Notes: generated by a model not told the origin, from the sequence alone. 64,000 nt of DNA from CAVPXC01 sp963709505 (GCA_963709505.1 CAVPXC010000032.1:62001-126000); one strand, 5' to 3'; shown: positions 51,727 through 63,656, numbered from the stretch's first letter. Program-made: numbers and translations.

Positions 51727-53223
51727 TCATCCCCAAATACCCTCAAACGCCAGCTTCTCCTTCGACTCCCACCACGTCTCGATCCGGATGGGGTAGCTGC
51801 CGGTGAAACAAGCGCTGCAATGGCCGTAGTTGCCCGACAGCTCTTGGGTGATGGCCTGGACCATGCTCTCATGCGAGAGGTAGGCCAAACTATCGGCGCA
51901 GATGTGCTGGCGGATCTCGTCGACCGTCTTGCTATGGCCGATCAACTCCTCGCCGCGGGCCATGTCGATGCCCATGAAACAGGGATGCCGCACGGGAGGA
52001 GAGGAAACCCGCACGTGTACCTCTGTGGCGCCGCCTTCGCGCAGCAGGCGCACGATCGGCCCGGAGGTCGTGCCGCGCACAATGGAATTGTCCACCAGCA
52101 CCACGCGCTTGCCATCCAGGTTGGCACGCAGCGGGTTGTACTTCAGGTGCACACCGGCGCGGCGCAGCCGGTCGTCGGGCTGGATAAAGGTGCGGCCGAT
52201 GTAGCGGTTTTTGATCAGTCCCTCGGTGTAGGGGAGGGCTGAGGCGATCGCGTAGCCAATCGCGGCCGGTGTGGCCGAGTCCGGTACGCCCACGACGATG
52301 TCGGCGGCTACCGGCGCCTCGCGAGCCAGCGCTTCGCCCAGTCGCTGGCGGACTCGGTGGACGGTCTGGTTTTCGATCACCGAGTTGGGGCGCGCGAAGT
52401 AGACGTACTCGAAGATACAGAAGGCGGGCCGCGCCGCGGGTGGGACGCCTTGCGTGCTATGGAGACCTGCCCGGTCAAGCCGCACGATTTCGCCTGGTCG
52501 CACCTCGCGCAGAAACTCGGCCCCGATCGTTCCCAAAGCACAAGATTTGGACGCCACGACGTAGCCAGCGGAGTGGCCGTTCTCGGGCAGCCGGCCAATG
52601 CACAGTGGACGCAGTCCCAGCGGATCGCGCACGCCGAAGATCGCGTCGCGAGTTAGAATAACCAGCGAATAGGCGCCTTCGGCCTCAGCCATGAAGTTGG
52701 CGAGCCGCGCTTCCCAACCGGGCTGGCCGGCGGTTGCGCCGGGCGGCGGCAGGGCCAACATCTGTGTGATGACTTCGCTGTCACTGGAGGAGCTGAGTCC
52801 AACACCACGCTCGAGAAGCTTCTGGCGCAAGTGCAAGGCGTTGGTCAGGTTGCCGTTGTGGCCGACCCCCAAAGGCCCGTGCATGGTCTCGATCAGATAG
52901 GGCTGAGCGTTGCGCAAGTGGCTGCCGCCGGTGGTGGAGTAGCGGTTCTGGGCGATCGCCAGGTTGCCCACCAGCGGCCGCAGGTTATCTTCGTTGAACA
53001 CCTGGTGGACAAGGCCCATGCCTTTGTGGATGTAGGTCGTCCGGCCGTCGCAGGTGGCGATGCCTGCGCTCTCCTGGCCGCGATGCTGGAGGGCATACAG
53101 CGCAAAAAACGCCGTGCGCGCCACATCGGTGTCCGGCGCGTAGATGCCGAAGACTCCGCAGGCCTCGCGGGGGCGGTCCAGGTCGTCGTCTAACGAATTG
53201 ACAAGCTGAGGAAGTGGTTGCAT
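51727..53223 (-). CDS. purF: Amidophosphoribosyltransferase
   Basis: 498 residues. A short propeptide precedes the catalytic Cys (EACGVFGIY); the glutaminase domain has ALQHRGQESAGI and GHNGNLTN, and the PRTase domain has the PRPP loop RVVLVDNSIVRGTT. Two Cys near the end (YGHCSACFTGSYPI) with earlier RHPCFMGID fit an iron-sulfur-type enzyme. First committed step of purine synthesis. The start is ATG 53223 or the GTG one codon earlier. Uninterrupted. Confidence 0.94.
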   Translation of the reverse strand: MQPLPQLVNSLDDDLDRPREACGVFGIYAPDTDVARTAFFALYALQHRGQESAGIATCDGRTTYIHKGMGLVHQVFNEDNLRPLVGNLAIAQNRYSTTGGSHLRNAQPYLIETMHGPLGVGHNGNLTNALHLRQKLLERGVGLSSSSDSEVITQMLALPPPGATAGQPGWEARLANFMAEAEGAYSLVILTRDAIFGVRDPLGLRPLCIGRLPENGHSAGYVVASKSCALGTIGAEFLREVRPGEIVRLDRAGLHSTQGVPPAARPAFCIFEYVYFARPNSVIENQTVHRVRQRLGEALAREAPVAADIVVGVPDSATPAAIGYAIASALPYTEGLIKNRYIGRTFIQPDDRLRRAGVHLKYNPLRANLDGKRVVLVDNSIVRGTTSGPIVRLLREGGATEVHVRVSSPPVRHPCFMGIDMARGEELIGHSKTVDEIRQHICADSLAYLSHESMVQAITQELSGNYGHCSACFTGSYPIRIETWWESKEKLAFEGIWG

Positions 53224-53246
53224 CACTGGTCCGTGATTGAATAGGA

Positions 53247-53726
53247 TTATAGCTTCCGCAATGAGGCGTCATCGGCGATAATCGTATCGGCGGAAGCTTT
53301 TTGTGCTGTCGCAACCCGCTCGTGCAGAACGGGATCTAGCAGGCCGAGGATTTTGGCAGCAAGTAACGCCGCGCCCGACGGCTCCAGTATGACGGCCGGC
53401 GCAATGCCGGATGGCATCCGCAGCGAAGAGAAGACGTCGGCGCCGCCGAAGCGGTCGGAATAGGGCGGACAAGCGATGACCGGCGCCGTGACCGCGCCGT
53501 CCACCAGCCCGCTCAGCGCGTTGCTGCGTCCAGCCACGGTAACATAGACCTTGGGTTGCGGATCGGCTTCGTAGCCGGCCAGCAGCCCAAGCACGTACTG
53601 CGGCGCCTTGTGAGCCGATGCAACCCGAATCTCACTCATGATGCCAAACTTCGCCAGCTCGGCAGCGATCTCCTGGCCGTGTTTTAGGTCGGATTTGGAA
53701 CCCATGATGATGGGGACGAGGGACAT
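53247..53726 (-). CDS. purE: AIR carboxylase, class II (animal-type) PurE
   Basis: 159 residues. Follows the vertebrate PAICS carboxylase pattern: IMGSKSDLKHG, VASAHKAP, VTVAGRSNALSGLVDG, PVIACPPYSD, ADVFSSLRMPSGI. Bacterial class I enzymes have AGGAAHLPGM and DSLLSIVQMP there. A class II enzyme uses CO2 directly and needs no PurK; no purK is present in the operon. ATG 53726. Confidence 0.88.
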   Translation of the reverse strand: MSLVPIIMGSKSDLKHGQEIAAELAKFGIMSEIRVASAHKAPQYVLGLLAGYEADPQPKVYVTVAGRSNALSGLVDGAVTAPVIACPPYSDRFGGADVFSSLRMPSGIAPAVILEPSGAALLAAKILGLLDPVLHERVATAQKASADTIIADDASLRKL

Positions 53727-53781
53727 GGTGGCCTCCTTTGCGGCGGACAGTCAACAGCGAACAATTGACAATTGTCAATTG

Positions 53782-54258
53782 TCAATTGTCAACTGTCTGT
53801 AACTGCTTGTTCATGATATGCATGTGAGGGTAGTACTGGAAGCCGCGTGTTTCATAGAAGCGTTGGCCGCGGGTGTTGGCGGTGTCTACCTCCAACATTA
53901 GCGAGCGCGTGCCGATGGAGCGGACATAGGCCTCGACGAACTCGATCGCTTGGCCGCCGATGCCATGGCTGCGGTATCGGGACGCGACGAACAACTCGTC
54001 TATGTTGGCGGTCCGGCCGTAGAACTCTAGAGTGAAACCGAAGGTGACCGCCACGTACCCGATTGGCTGGCCCTGCCAGTGGATCATCCAAAGCTTGCCA
54101 AGGCTGGATGTCTGGATCAGTTCAGATGCGGCTGCCATCCAGCCGGTCACATCGGGCGCTTCGCCCTCGTAACCATACACGCCGGGCATCATCCTGACCA
54201 GCACAGGAATGTCCTCGAGGGTCGCGGGGACGAACTCAGCGCGTATCGAATTTGTCAT
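53782..54258 (-). CDS. GNAT-family acetyltransferase within the purine operon
   Basis: 158 residues. Acetyl-CoA site ELFVASRYRSHGIGGQAIEFVEAYV and C-terminal NTRGQRFYETRGFQYYPHMHIM. ATG 54258 lies 8 bases after the purC stop, so it is co-transcribed with purC and purE. Its end abuts a CAATTGTCAATTG tandem palindrome (53757-53797). Substrate unknown. Confidence 0.82.
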   Translation of the reverse strand: MTNSIRAEFVPATLEDIPVLVRMMPGVYGYEGEAPDVTGWMAAASELIQTSSLGKLWMIHWQGQPIGYVAVTFGFTLEFYGRTANIDELFVASRYRSHGIGGQAIEFVEAYVRSIGTRSLMLEVDTANTRGQRFYETRGFQYYPHMHIMNKQLQTVDN

Positions 54259-54265
54259 CGTTTCG

Positions 54266-55241
54266 TTACTTCCTGTCAGCTGATTGATTGGCCAATGCTT
54301 GCCGGATTCGCTCGGCTGCAGGCTGTGTGCCCGGCACGAAAGGCACACCGGTTAGACGTTCGTACGCTGCGATGTACCGTTCGGCCACTTGGGCGATGAA
54401 GCTGGGTGGCATCGCCGGCGGTATTCCCTCGCCCTTGTACCCCTGAGCGACGAACCACAGACGCAGGAACTCCTTGTCAAAGCTCTCCGGCTCCTGGTCG
54501 GTGCCCTTGACGGCGTCGTAGCTTGCGGCGACCCAGTAGCGGCTCGAGTTCAGGGGTGTGGACTTCGTCGATCAGCGCCAGCCGGCCGTCGATCAGGCCA
54601 AACTCGTATTTGGTGTCCACAAGGATCAGCCCAGCGCGTTGCGCTACTTCCTGCCCGCGTGCGAAGACCGCCAGCGCCGCCTGCTGGATTTCACGCCACA
54701 GCGCGGGTGACACGAGGCCCTTCTCCACGACTTCAGCCGAGGTCAGCCGTTCGTCGTGCGCGCCGCCGCTGGCTTTGGTCGTCGGCGTGATCACCGGCTC
54801 GGGCAACGGATCGTTTTTCTTGAGACCGGATGGCAGCTCGAGCCCGTAGGGCCGAGGCACCCCTTGCTTGTACAGCGTCCACAGCGAGGTGCTGGTGACG
54901 CCGGTGATGTAGCCGCGCACGATGACCTCGACCGGCAGGGCCTGGGCCTCGTGGGCGACGGTGACGTTGGGGTCCGGCACGTTGACGACGTGGTTGGCAA
55001 CGATGTCCTGCACCTGGTCGAACCACCAGGCGCTGAGCTGGTTGAGTACCTGACCTTTGAATGGAATTGCGCCGAGCACGCGGTCGAAGGCCGAGACGCG
55101 GTCGGTCGTGATCAGAAACCGCTTGCCCTCGTGCACGTAGATATCGCGCACCTTGCCTTCCTGGCGCGGTCCAAGTCCAGGTAGGTCGACACGCAGCAGC
55201 GCGTCGGGGATCGCAGCCGTAATGTCAGCGGTTGAAAGCAT
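54266..55241 (-). CDS. purC: SAICAR synthetase, one frameshift
   Basis: Ligates aspartate to CAIR: GKVRDIYVHEGKRFLITTDRVSAFDRVL, VEVIVRGYITGVTSTSLW, ILVDTKYEFGLIDGRLALIDEVHTPE. The ending (DQEPESFDKEFLRLW, IPPAMPPSFIAQVAERYIAAYERLTG) lies in the next frame after a switch near 54535. ATG 55241 follows AGGAG. The length is that of the large form (about 325 residues). In animals the same activity is fused to a class II PurE like the one downstream. Confidence 0.9.
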
Positions 55242-55326
55242 GCCTCTTTCTCCTAGGTTTTGTCTATGGCCGCGGCCGCCGCGGCGGTTAGAACTGTTTT
55301 CAAGCTGGACACCGCGCCAGCCAGAT

Positions 55327-55411
55327 GGCACTCCGGTGGATGGGAACTCCTCGACAAGTCGAGGAGTCCGGTGTGCATCGCGGACTCCCGAACTTGTTCG
55401 GGCATTTTCAA
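55327..55411 (-). repeat. Dispersed three-hairpin element, copy B
   Basis: Reverse-strand copy of the element at 44453-44537, with the same two hairpins (CCCGAACAAGTTCGGG, CTCCTCGACTTGTCGAGGAG) in the same order. It lies between purQ and purC. Confidence 0.8.
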
Positions 55412-55517
55412 GACAACCATCCATGCGGCGAGCCGCACAATCGTCAATGAAAACCTGCGGGTGCTTCCGGTCCGCGCCTCCGCCAGTCCGCGGTTCTCTA
55501 GTTAGCAACTGCGACGA

Positions 55518-56387
55518 CTAAAGGCTGCCTGCGTAGCGGACGCCACTGATAAACAGCGGCAGCCCGAGGCGACCTCGCTCGCCGCGATGGCGAAGCGGGT
55601 GCTGTTCAGGCAGGATGTGGTCCTCCGGATGCGGCATCAAGCCAAACACGGTGCCTTGAGGGTTGCAGATGCCGGCGATATCGGCCTGCGAGCCGTTGGG
55701 GTTCCACGGATAGCCAGCATCGTTCCTCCTATTGGAGGAAGCTGGTTGCATCGTTTCCTGCGGCCTTGCATAGCGCAGCGCCACTAGTCCCTGCTGCTCG
55801 ACGCGGGCCAATGTCTCTTCATCCCGCGCCACGAACTTGCCTTCGCCGTGGGCCACCGGGCAAAGGATCGGCTCGTCCAAGCCCCGCGTGAACACACATG
55901 GGCTACCAGATTGCGGGTGTAAGGTCACCCAGCGGCATTCGAAGCGCGCCGAGTTGTTGCGTGTAAGTGTCGCTTGTTGAAGTGCTCCGGTTCCCTCCAC
56001 CCTCCACTCTCGCTTATCCTCGGAACCGGCGAGCCAGGGTCCACTCTCCACTCGGTCGCTACCAGGCAGAAGCCCCGCCTTCACTAAGACCTGAAATCCA
56101 TTGCAGATGCCCAACACCGGCCGGCCGGAGTCGACAAAGGCTTGGAGCTCGTCGCCCAGGCGATAGCGCAACGCCACGGCCCACAGCTTGCCCGCGCCCA
56201 GGTCGTCGCCATAGGAGAAGCCGCCGGGTAGTACCAGCATCTGGGTGTCGAGCAATCGCCGCTCGCCGGCTGCAATCTGATTGACGTGTAGCATCTCCGG
56301 CGTGCCACCGGCCAGCTCGAAGGCGAAAGCGGCTTCGCGGTCGCGGTTGGTGCCGGTGGCGTGGAGGATGAGGATGCGTGGTTTCAT
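55518..56387 (-). CDS. purQ: FGAM synthase glutaminase subunit with in-frame repeat insertions
   Basis: Class I glutaminase: VLPGGFSYGDDLGAGKLWA, nucleophile Cys in LGICNGFQVLVKAG, His-Glu in GLMPHPEDHILPEQHP. At 289 residues it is about 50 longer than usual. The excess includes SGPWLAGSEDKREWRVEGTG, encoded by a CCCTCCACTCTC repeat (about 55993-56060), and QETMQPASSNRRNDAGY. It delivers ammonia to PurL. ATG 56387 (MKPRILILHATGTN); the preceding frame is a GATTGGTGG repeat. Confidence 0.9.
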   Translation of the reverse strand: MKPRILILHATGTNRDREAAFAFELAGGTPEMLHVNQIAAGERRLLDTQMLVLPGGFSYGDDLGAGKLWAVALRYRLGDELQAFVDSGRPVLGICNGFQVLVKAGLLPGSDRVESGPWLAGSEDKREWRVEGTGALQQATLTRNNSARFECRWVTLHPQSGSPCVFTRGLDEPILCPVAHGEGKFVARDEETLARVEQQGLVALRYARPQETMQPASSNRRNDAGYPWNPNGSQADIAGICNPQGTVFGLMPHPEDHILPEQHPLRHRGERGRLGLPLFISGVRYAGSL

Positions 56388-56392
56388 GAGGG

Positions 56393-56440
56393 ATTGGTAG
56401 ATTGGTGGATTGGTGGATTGGTGGATTGGTGGATTGGTCA
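56393..56440. repeat. GATTGGTGGATTGGTGG tandem repeat
   Basis: About five units of GGTGGATT between purL and purQ. A related stretch (GGTAGATTGGTAGG and so on) lies inside purL at about 57516-57552. Confidence 0.7.
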
Positions 56441-56469
56441 AGTATTGAGCTCGTGCTCATTTGCGAGGC

Positions 56470-59400
56470 TCAGGTCGGCAGGTGTCCGCGCCAGGCCTGC
56501 GTAACCGCAGCTACGGTCGTTTCGACGACCGGCTGGCTCGCCAAGCCGGCAAGCCGGATTTGGTCGTCGTCCCGCACTTGGCCGATCGCGGCCGCCGGCA
56601 GGCCGGCAAGAGCGGCCTCGAACGCAGTTGCGTTTTCCAGGGTTACCTCGACAAGAAGGCGACCAAGCGACTCGCAGAAGGCGATTGCCGTCTCGTCACT
56701 TGCCTCGGCCGAACGCGGTATGTCGGCCAGACGCAGGTCGAGCCCCAGCCCGCCGGCCAAGGCCATCTCGGCGGCCGCCACGGCCAGGCCGCCCTCCGAG
56801 CAGTCGTGGCAGGACTTAACGAGGCCGTTTGCAATGGCTTGATGCAGACGACGGTAAAGTGCGAGAGGGGCATCGGGCGGTTGAGGCGCCGACCCCCTCC
56901 CTAACCCTCCCCCTGCGAGGGGGAGGGAACTCTTTCGATTTATCTCGGTTCGAGGGTAGACATCGTACGCCATATCATTCAGTGCGCTGACCACATCGGA
57001 CCCTTCTGACTCCCTCCCCCTCGCGAGGGGGAGGGCTGGGGAGGGGGTTTCCGACGGATCGCATCATTTTCGCGTAGCTCGATCCACCCATCTCCCCGCG
57101 CGTCAGGCCGACGAGGTAGAGCAGATTACCGGCCCCTTTCAGGTCCATCGTTACGGTGCGGCGCACGTCCGGAACCACTGCTAGCGCTGAGATTACCAGC
57201 GTGCCGGGGATAGCGTGTTTCTTGCCGTCTTCACCCGTGTATTCGTTGTTGAGACTATCCTTGCCGGAGATAAACGGCGCGCCGTAAGCCACGGCCGCGT
57301 CGTAGCAGCCCTGTGTGCAGCGCACCAGCCCGCCCAGCCGGTCCGGTAGATTGGGGTTGCCCCAGGAGAAGTTGTCCAGCAGCGAGACCTGTTCGGGATC
57401 CGCGCCCACGGCCACCACATTACGCACGGCTTCGTCGATTGCGGCCCAGGCCATCCGATAGGGATCGATGGCGCTGTAATGCGGGTTGGCGCCGACGCTG
57501 AGGGCGACGCCTCGGATTGGGGTAGATTGGGAAAGTGGTAGATTGGTAGGGAAGTGCGATGGCGTCGATTCGCCGATCGTGAGGCGGCGGTTGTCGAGCG
57601 CGATGTGTCGCAGGGCGTCCAACGGCGCTAGCACAGTCGCGTCGCTGGGTCCGCTGTTGGCTGATCCCACAAAGGGCTTGACCACCGTGCCGCCTTGCAC
57701 TTCGTGGTCGTACTGGCGCACCACATTTTCCTTGCTGCGCGTCTCCGGCGCAGCCAGCAGCATCAGCAAAGCCCCTGTCAGAACTCTTATCTCCCCCTTC
57801 CCTCCCGGGGAGGGGGGCCAGGGGGGTAGGTTTCCACTCCGCCTTCAAATACCTCCGTGGGATGCCGTCGTGCAAAAATGCGGCGTCCAGGTTGCCCACA
57901 AGCTGATCGCCGTAGTAGATTCGCAGGCGGCCATCGCCGGTGAAGGTACCCAGCGCAGTGGCCTCTACGTCCAGATCGGCGCAAATAGCTTGCAGCCGCG
58001 GCCAATTGTCCGCCGGCACGGCCAGCACCATGCGTTCCTGCGCCTCGCTGAGCCAAATCTCCCACGGGCGCAGACCGGGGTACTTCAGCGGCACCCGCTC
58101 CAAATGCACGGTCGCGCCCAGCTCTTTGCCCATCTCGCCGACTGCCGACGACAGCCCGCCCGCGCCGCAGTCAGTGATGGCCGTGTACAACCCCTCGTCG
58201 CGGGCAATCAATACAGCCTCCAGGACCTGTTTCTCGTGGATGGGATGGCCGATCTGCACGGCGCTGCCGGCGGTCGCGCCGGTCTGGTGATCCATCTCCA
58301 TAGAGGAAAAGGTCGCGCCGCGCAGCCCATCGCGGCCGGTGCGCCCGCCCATCACCACGACCAGATCGCCGGCCTGGGGTGTCGTGCGGTGCGAGCCGTG
58401 GGGAAGGATGCCGAGGCAGCCGCAGAAAACCAACGGGTTGGCCGTATAGCCAGGATCATAGAGAAACGCCCCGTTGACCGTGGGAATGCCCATCTTGTTG
58501 CCGTAGTCCTCGATGCCGGCGATCACGCCGCTGGCGATGCGTCGCGGATGTAGGACGCCGGCCGGCAATGCCTCGAAAGGCAGGTCCTGCGGGCCAAAGC
58601 AGAGGACGTCCGTATTGGCAATCGGCCGTGCGCTGACGCCGATCACGTCGCGCACTACGCCGCCCACGCCCGTGTTGGCGCCGCCAAAGGGCTCCAGCGC
58701 CGAAGGGTGGTTGTGAGTTTCGACCTTGAAGGCCAGGTCATACTGATCGTCGAACCGCACAATGCCCGCATTGTCCACAAATGCCGAACGCACCCACGGC
58801 TTATTGACCTTCTCCGTAGCCGCGCGGATATACGTCTTTAACAGCCCGTCAATCCGAATCGTCCGCTGCCCGCCCCCCGCCGTCTCCCTCTCCGCCCCAC
58901 CACCACTGGGAACCGTCCCGGAGGAATTCGCCGTTCCCCAATCCGCTGTGATATCTTCCGCCCCTCCGCCATTCGCTGTTCCTCCATTCGTTGTGATATC
59001 TCCTCCCCGCAGCTCCGTATACTCGATCACCGCCCTAAACGTCTTATGCACGCAATGCTCCGACCACGTCTGCGCCAGCGTCTCCAGCTCCACGTCGGTC
59101 GGCTCGCGGCCCTCCTGGCGGTAATAGGCTTGGATTGCCTGCATCTCAGCCAGGTCCAGCGCCAGCCGCCGCTCACGGCTGATGGCCAGCAGACCCGCCT
59201 GGTCAGCCGCGGTGATAGAGATCACGTCGACCGCCGCCGCGATCTGTTCAGGCGGCACCGGGTCGGCCAGGCGCACAAAGGGTGGCGCGGCCAATTCGTT
59301 GATGTGGTAGGTTTGGATGACGCTGTTGGCCAGCAGACTGCCGGCGATGCGCTCCACGGCCGCTTCGCCCAGCGCTCCGCGCAGGACATACCGCTGCCCC

Positions 59401-59777
59401 GTCGCAGCTTGCTCAAGCTGCGTCACACCGATCAGGTGAGCGCCTGCAAGCAGGCTTTCGGCCACGCTGTCCGTCACCCCGGGCAACAACGTCACCTCTA
59501 CGGACCATGCATCCGGCGGCAGGCTCTCGCGCTCTGACGTCTCGATCCGATGCCAGCGGGCTTGCTCGACCACCGGGTCGTGCAGCAGCGTGTCAATCAA
59601 CGCGCCCACCTGATCGCCGTCGAGATCCCCCTGAAGGAAATAAAGGTCGGTCATCGAGACGGCTTGCACCGCATCGATGCCCAGCGCCACGACTTGGCGC
59701 CGAACGCTTTCCCCGCGGACATCGCGGAGCCCAGGCTTGGTAGAGACTTCGACGCAGTAGATCATGGGGTAAGCCAT
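56470..59777 (-). CDS. purL: FGAM synthase PurS-PurL fusion with repeat insertions, two frameshifts
   Basis: Makes FGAM from FGAR, ATP and ammonia. The N-terminus is PurS-like (YCVEVSTKPGLRDVRGESVRRQV, then a second PurS-like unit from about residue 93), followed by PurL: TWSEHCVHKTF, FKVETHNHPSALEPFGGANTGVGGVVRD, DCGAGGLSSAVGEMG, and after frame switches near 57780 and 56985 SGKDSLNNEY and SEGGLAVAAAEMA. Four blocks of low-complexity repeat are read in frame: about 58870-59010, 57786-57830, 57516-57552 and 56890-56930; another lies at 57008-57052. First gene of the purine operon. ATG 59777 or 59765. Confidence 0.88.
56890..57052. repeat. CCCTCCCC / GGGGAGGG repeats within purL
   Basis: Two palindromic units (CCCTAACCCTCCCCCTGCGAG... 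at 56890-56930 and CCCTCGCGAGGGGGAGGGCT... at 57008-57052); a third relative is at 57786-57830. They coincide with family-unlike residues (SLPLAGGGLGRGS, PLPSPPPREGEG, PLAPLPGREGG) in PurL. Confidence 0.7.
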
Positions 59778-59806
59778 CCTGCCGGGTAGGGTGGTGAGTG
59801 GTCGGA

Positions 59807-61814
59807 TCAGTTACTGGTCGTCACCACGGGGAAAAACCTGGATGCTGGCAAAGCGCTCGTGTTCAGCAGGACGACCAGCCCGCCTTGGCCGTCGGCCGCA
59901 ATGACGTAGTCCGTCACCGCGACGTCCAGGGCATCGCCGGCTGTGGCAAAGAAGCCGGCCTGACTGGGGCTGGCCGGGTTGGAAACGTCAATGATTCGTA
60001 CCACGTCGTCGGCAAGATAGGCGAAACGCCCGGCGACGGCGACCCCGATTGCGAGCCCATCGCTTCTGCGCGATCCTACCTGGACCGGGTTTGCCGGATC
60101 GGTAACGTTGATGATCCGTAGCCCGGAGTTTCTACCGAAGGCCACGTAGGCAAGGCCGTCCCGCACGGTCACATCGAACGCGTCTCGGCGCGCGCGAAAT
60201 GAGCCCAGCTCCACCGGTGCGGCTGGGTTGCTCACGTCGATGATGCGGAGGCCGCCGGGCCCATCGGCGATGTAGGCTCTTGTGCCGTCAATCGTCACGT
60301 TTTCGGCGTTGAAAGGCATCAGGAGGAATCCCAGCTCGACCGGCGCAGCCGGGTTGGATACATCCACGATGCGTAACCCGGCCTCTTGGTCGGCGATATA
60401 GGCGCGCTCGCCGACCACGGTCACGCCCGTGGCGCGGCCCGGGGTGTCGACATATCCGATTTCGACCGGCGCGGCCGGGTTGGAGACGTCGATGATACGC
60501 ACGCCGGCATCGGCGGCGGCCACGTAGGCGATGTTTTCCGCCACGGTCACAGCCTCGGCGTATCCCGGCGTGTCGACAAAACCAGTTTGAACCGGCCTGG
60601 CCGGGTTGGAGAGGTCGATCACTCGCAGGCCGCCGTCGCCGTCAGCCAGGTAGACGAAGCTCGTTTTCGTCGCAACGCCCTCGACATACCCAGGTGCGCT
60701 CCAAAAGCCGTAATCAGTGGGACTAATCGGGTTAGAAACATCGGCGACTCGCAGCCCACCGCTGCTCTCGGCAAAGTAGACGGGGCCATCGCCCCAGGCG
60801 ACTGTTTGGACGTAAGTCGTGCGTGTCGAGCACGCCGGACAAGGCGGGGCTGGCCGGGTTACTCACGTCGACAATCCGCAGCCCGCCGTCGCCATCGGCT
60901 ACATAGGATTCCGTGCCCGCAACGGCCACATCTATGGCGTAGCCTGGGGTATTGACGGACCCAACGGCGGCAGGGTGTGCCGGGTCAGCGAAGTCGACGA
61001 TCTGCAATCCGCTGTCGCCGTCGGCCAGATAGGCCAGCGTATCGGCGACGGCGACCGATTCGGCGAAGCCCGGCGAGTCGAAGAAGCCCTCTGCGACTGG
61101 GTTGGCCGGATCGCTCAGCCCGACAACGGCCAGACCCTCACCGATGGCCAGGAGGCCCAGTGTGGGGCCGGCGCCGCTGGTGCCTGAGGTCACGGCTATG
61201 TCCAATGCGAGGCCCGGCGTAGCCAACGATCCGATCAGGGTTGGGCTGGCCGGGCTGATCACGTCGACGATTAGCAAGCCATTTTGCCGATCGGCGACCG
61301 CTGCATAGTGGCCGAAAGTGGCCACGCCGGACGCGAAGCCAGGTGTGGCAAAGGCGCCTACCTCAACCGGTCTCGTCGGAGTGGAAACATCGACGATGCG
61401 CAGGCCGCTGTCACCTGTGGCGACGTAGATGCGCGTCCCGGCGGCCGCCACATCTTGGACGATATCGGCAAAGGCCGGGGTCTGGCCCAGCAACGCCGGC
61501 TGTTGAGGATTGGTCACGTCGAACACCAACAGGCGAGGCCCCACGCCGGCGTAGGCAGTGTTTCCTTGCACGGCCAGTGCGTTCACCGCGCCGCCCAACT
61601 GACCGAGGAGCCGCATGGTGGGGGGAACAATGGGGACTTCGGGGCCGGCCGGATCGTGGTAGTTTTCGAAATGAACCGCTTCGATTTCGACGGCTGCGTG
61701 GATCGGCTGGGTCGCCGTCGCGAGCGCCAGCCATAGGATCATCAAAACGACCAAGGTCTTGTGTGATTTGTGCACACATATCATGTTGCGAGTCTTGTCA
61801 TGCTTTCTGGTCAT
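59807..61814 (-). CDS. Secreted LVIVD-repeat beta-propeller protein, one frameshift
   Basis: About 665 residues. A signal peptide (VVLMILWLALATATQPIHA) is followed by some 13 repeats of about 42 residues with core GLRIVDVSNPAAPVELG, the LVIVD repeat, which folds into beta-propellers on the cell surface. Coding DNA of neighbouring repeats is very similar. The frame switches near 60810. Function unknown, presumably binding or adhesion outside the cell. ATG 61814, or a later Met before the hydrophobic stretch. Confidence 0.82.
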
Positions 61815-61849
61815 CTGATTTACCTACTGCAGAATATTTTGGACATCAG

Positions 61850-61912
61850 TGGTAGGGGCGGGCCTTGCGTCCGCCCTCCGGAGAGCGGACGCAAGGCCCG
61901 CCCCTACGATTG
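61850..61912. repeat. GTAGGGGC palindrome, copy 2 (perfect)
   Basis: GTAGGGGCGGGCCTTGCGTC... and its exact reverse complement around a 10-base loop give a stem of 23 pairs between guaB and the LVIVD gene. Confidence 0.8.
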
Positions 61913-61920
61913 AACATCTA

Positions 61921-63413
<1,493 letters not shown>

Positions 63414-63571
63414 CGTGACCTCCCAACTTAAAAGAGAAAGCCCTTGCCAACTGATGCTACCGGACGTTGGTAGGGCGCTTGTTTTGTTCTCGGCTCTTGC
63501 TGCGAATGCAGCTCGATCCGACTTGGTCTGGAAGCCAGACACGCTGTGCGGCATCTACGCCGCAAAATCGC

Positions 63572-63600
63572 ATTGTACACCCAAGAGCAAAGGCGGGCAA
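63572..63600 (-). promoter_or_regulatory. Promoter of guaB with an overlapping palindrome
   Basis: On the minus strand TTGCCC (63595-63600) and TACAAT (63572-63577) are 17 bases apart. The -35 box is one end of a palindrome GGGCAAGAGCAA-cagg-TTGCTTTTGCCC (63595-63622), a possible operator. The leader would be about 150 bases. Confidence 0.5.
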
Positions 63601-63656
63601 AAGCAACCTGTTGCTCTTGCCCAAGGGCACGTCCTCAACGAAAACATTAGGTCTAG

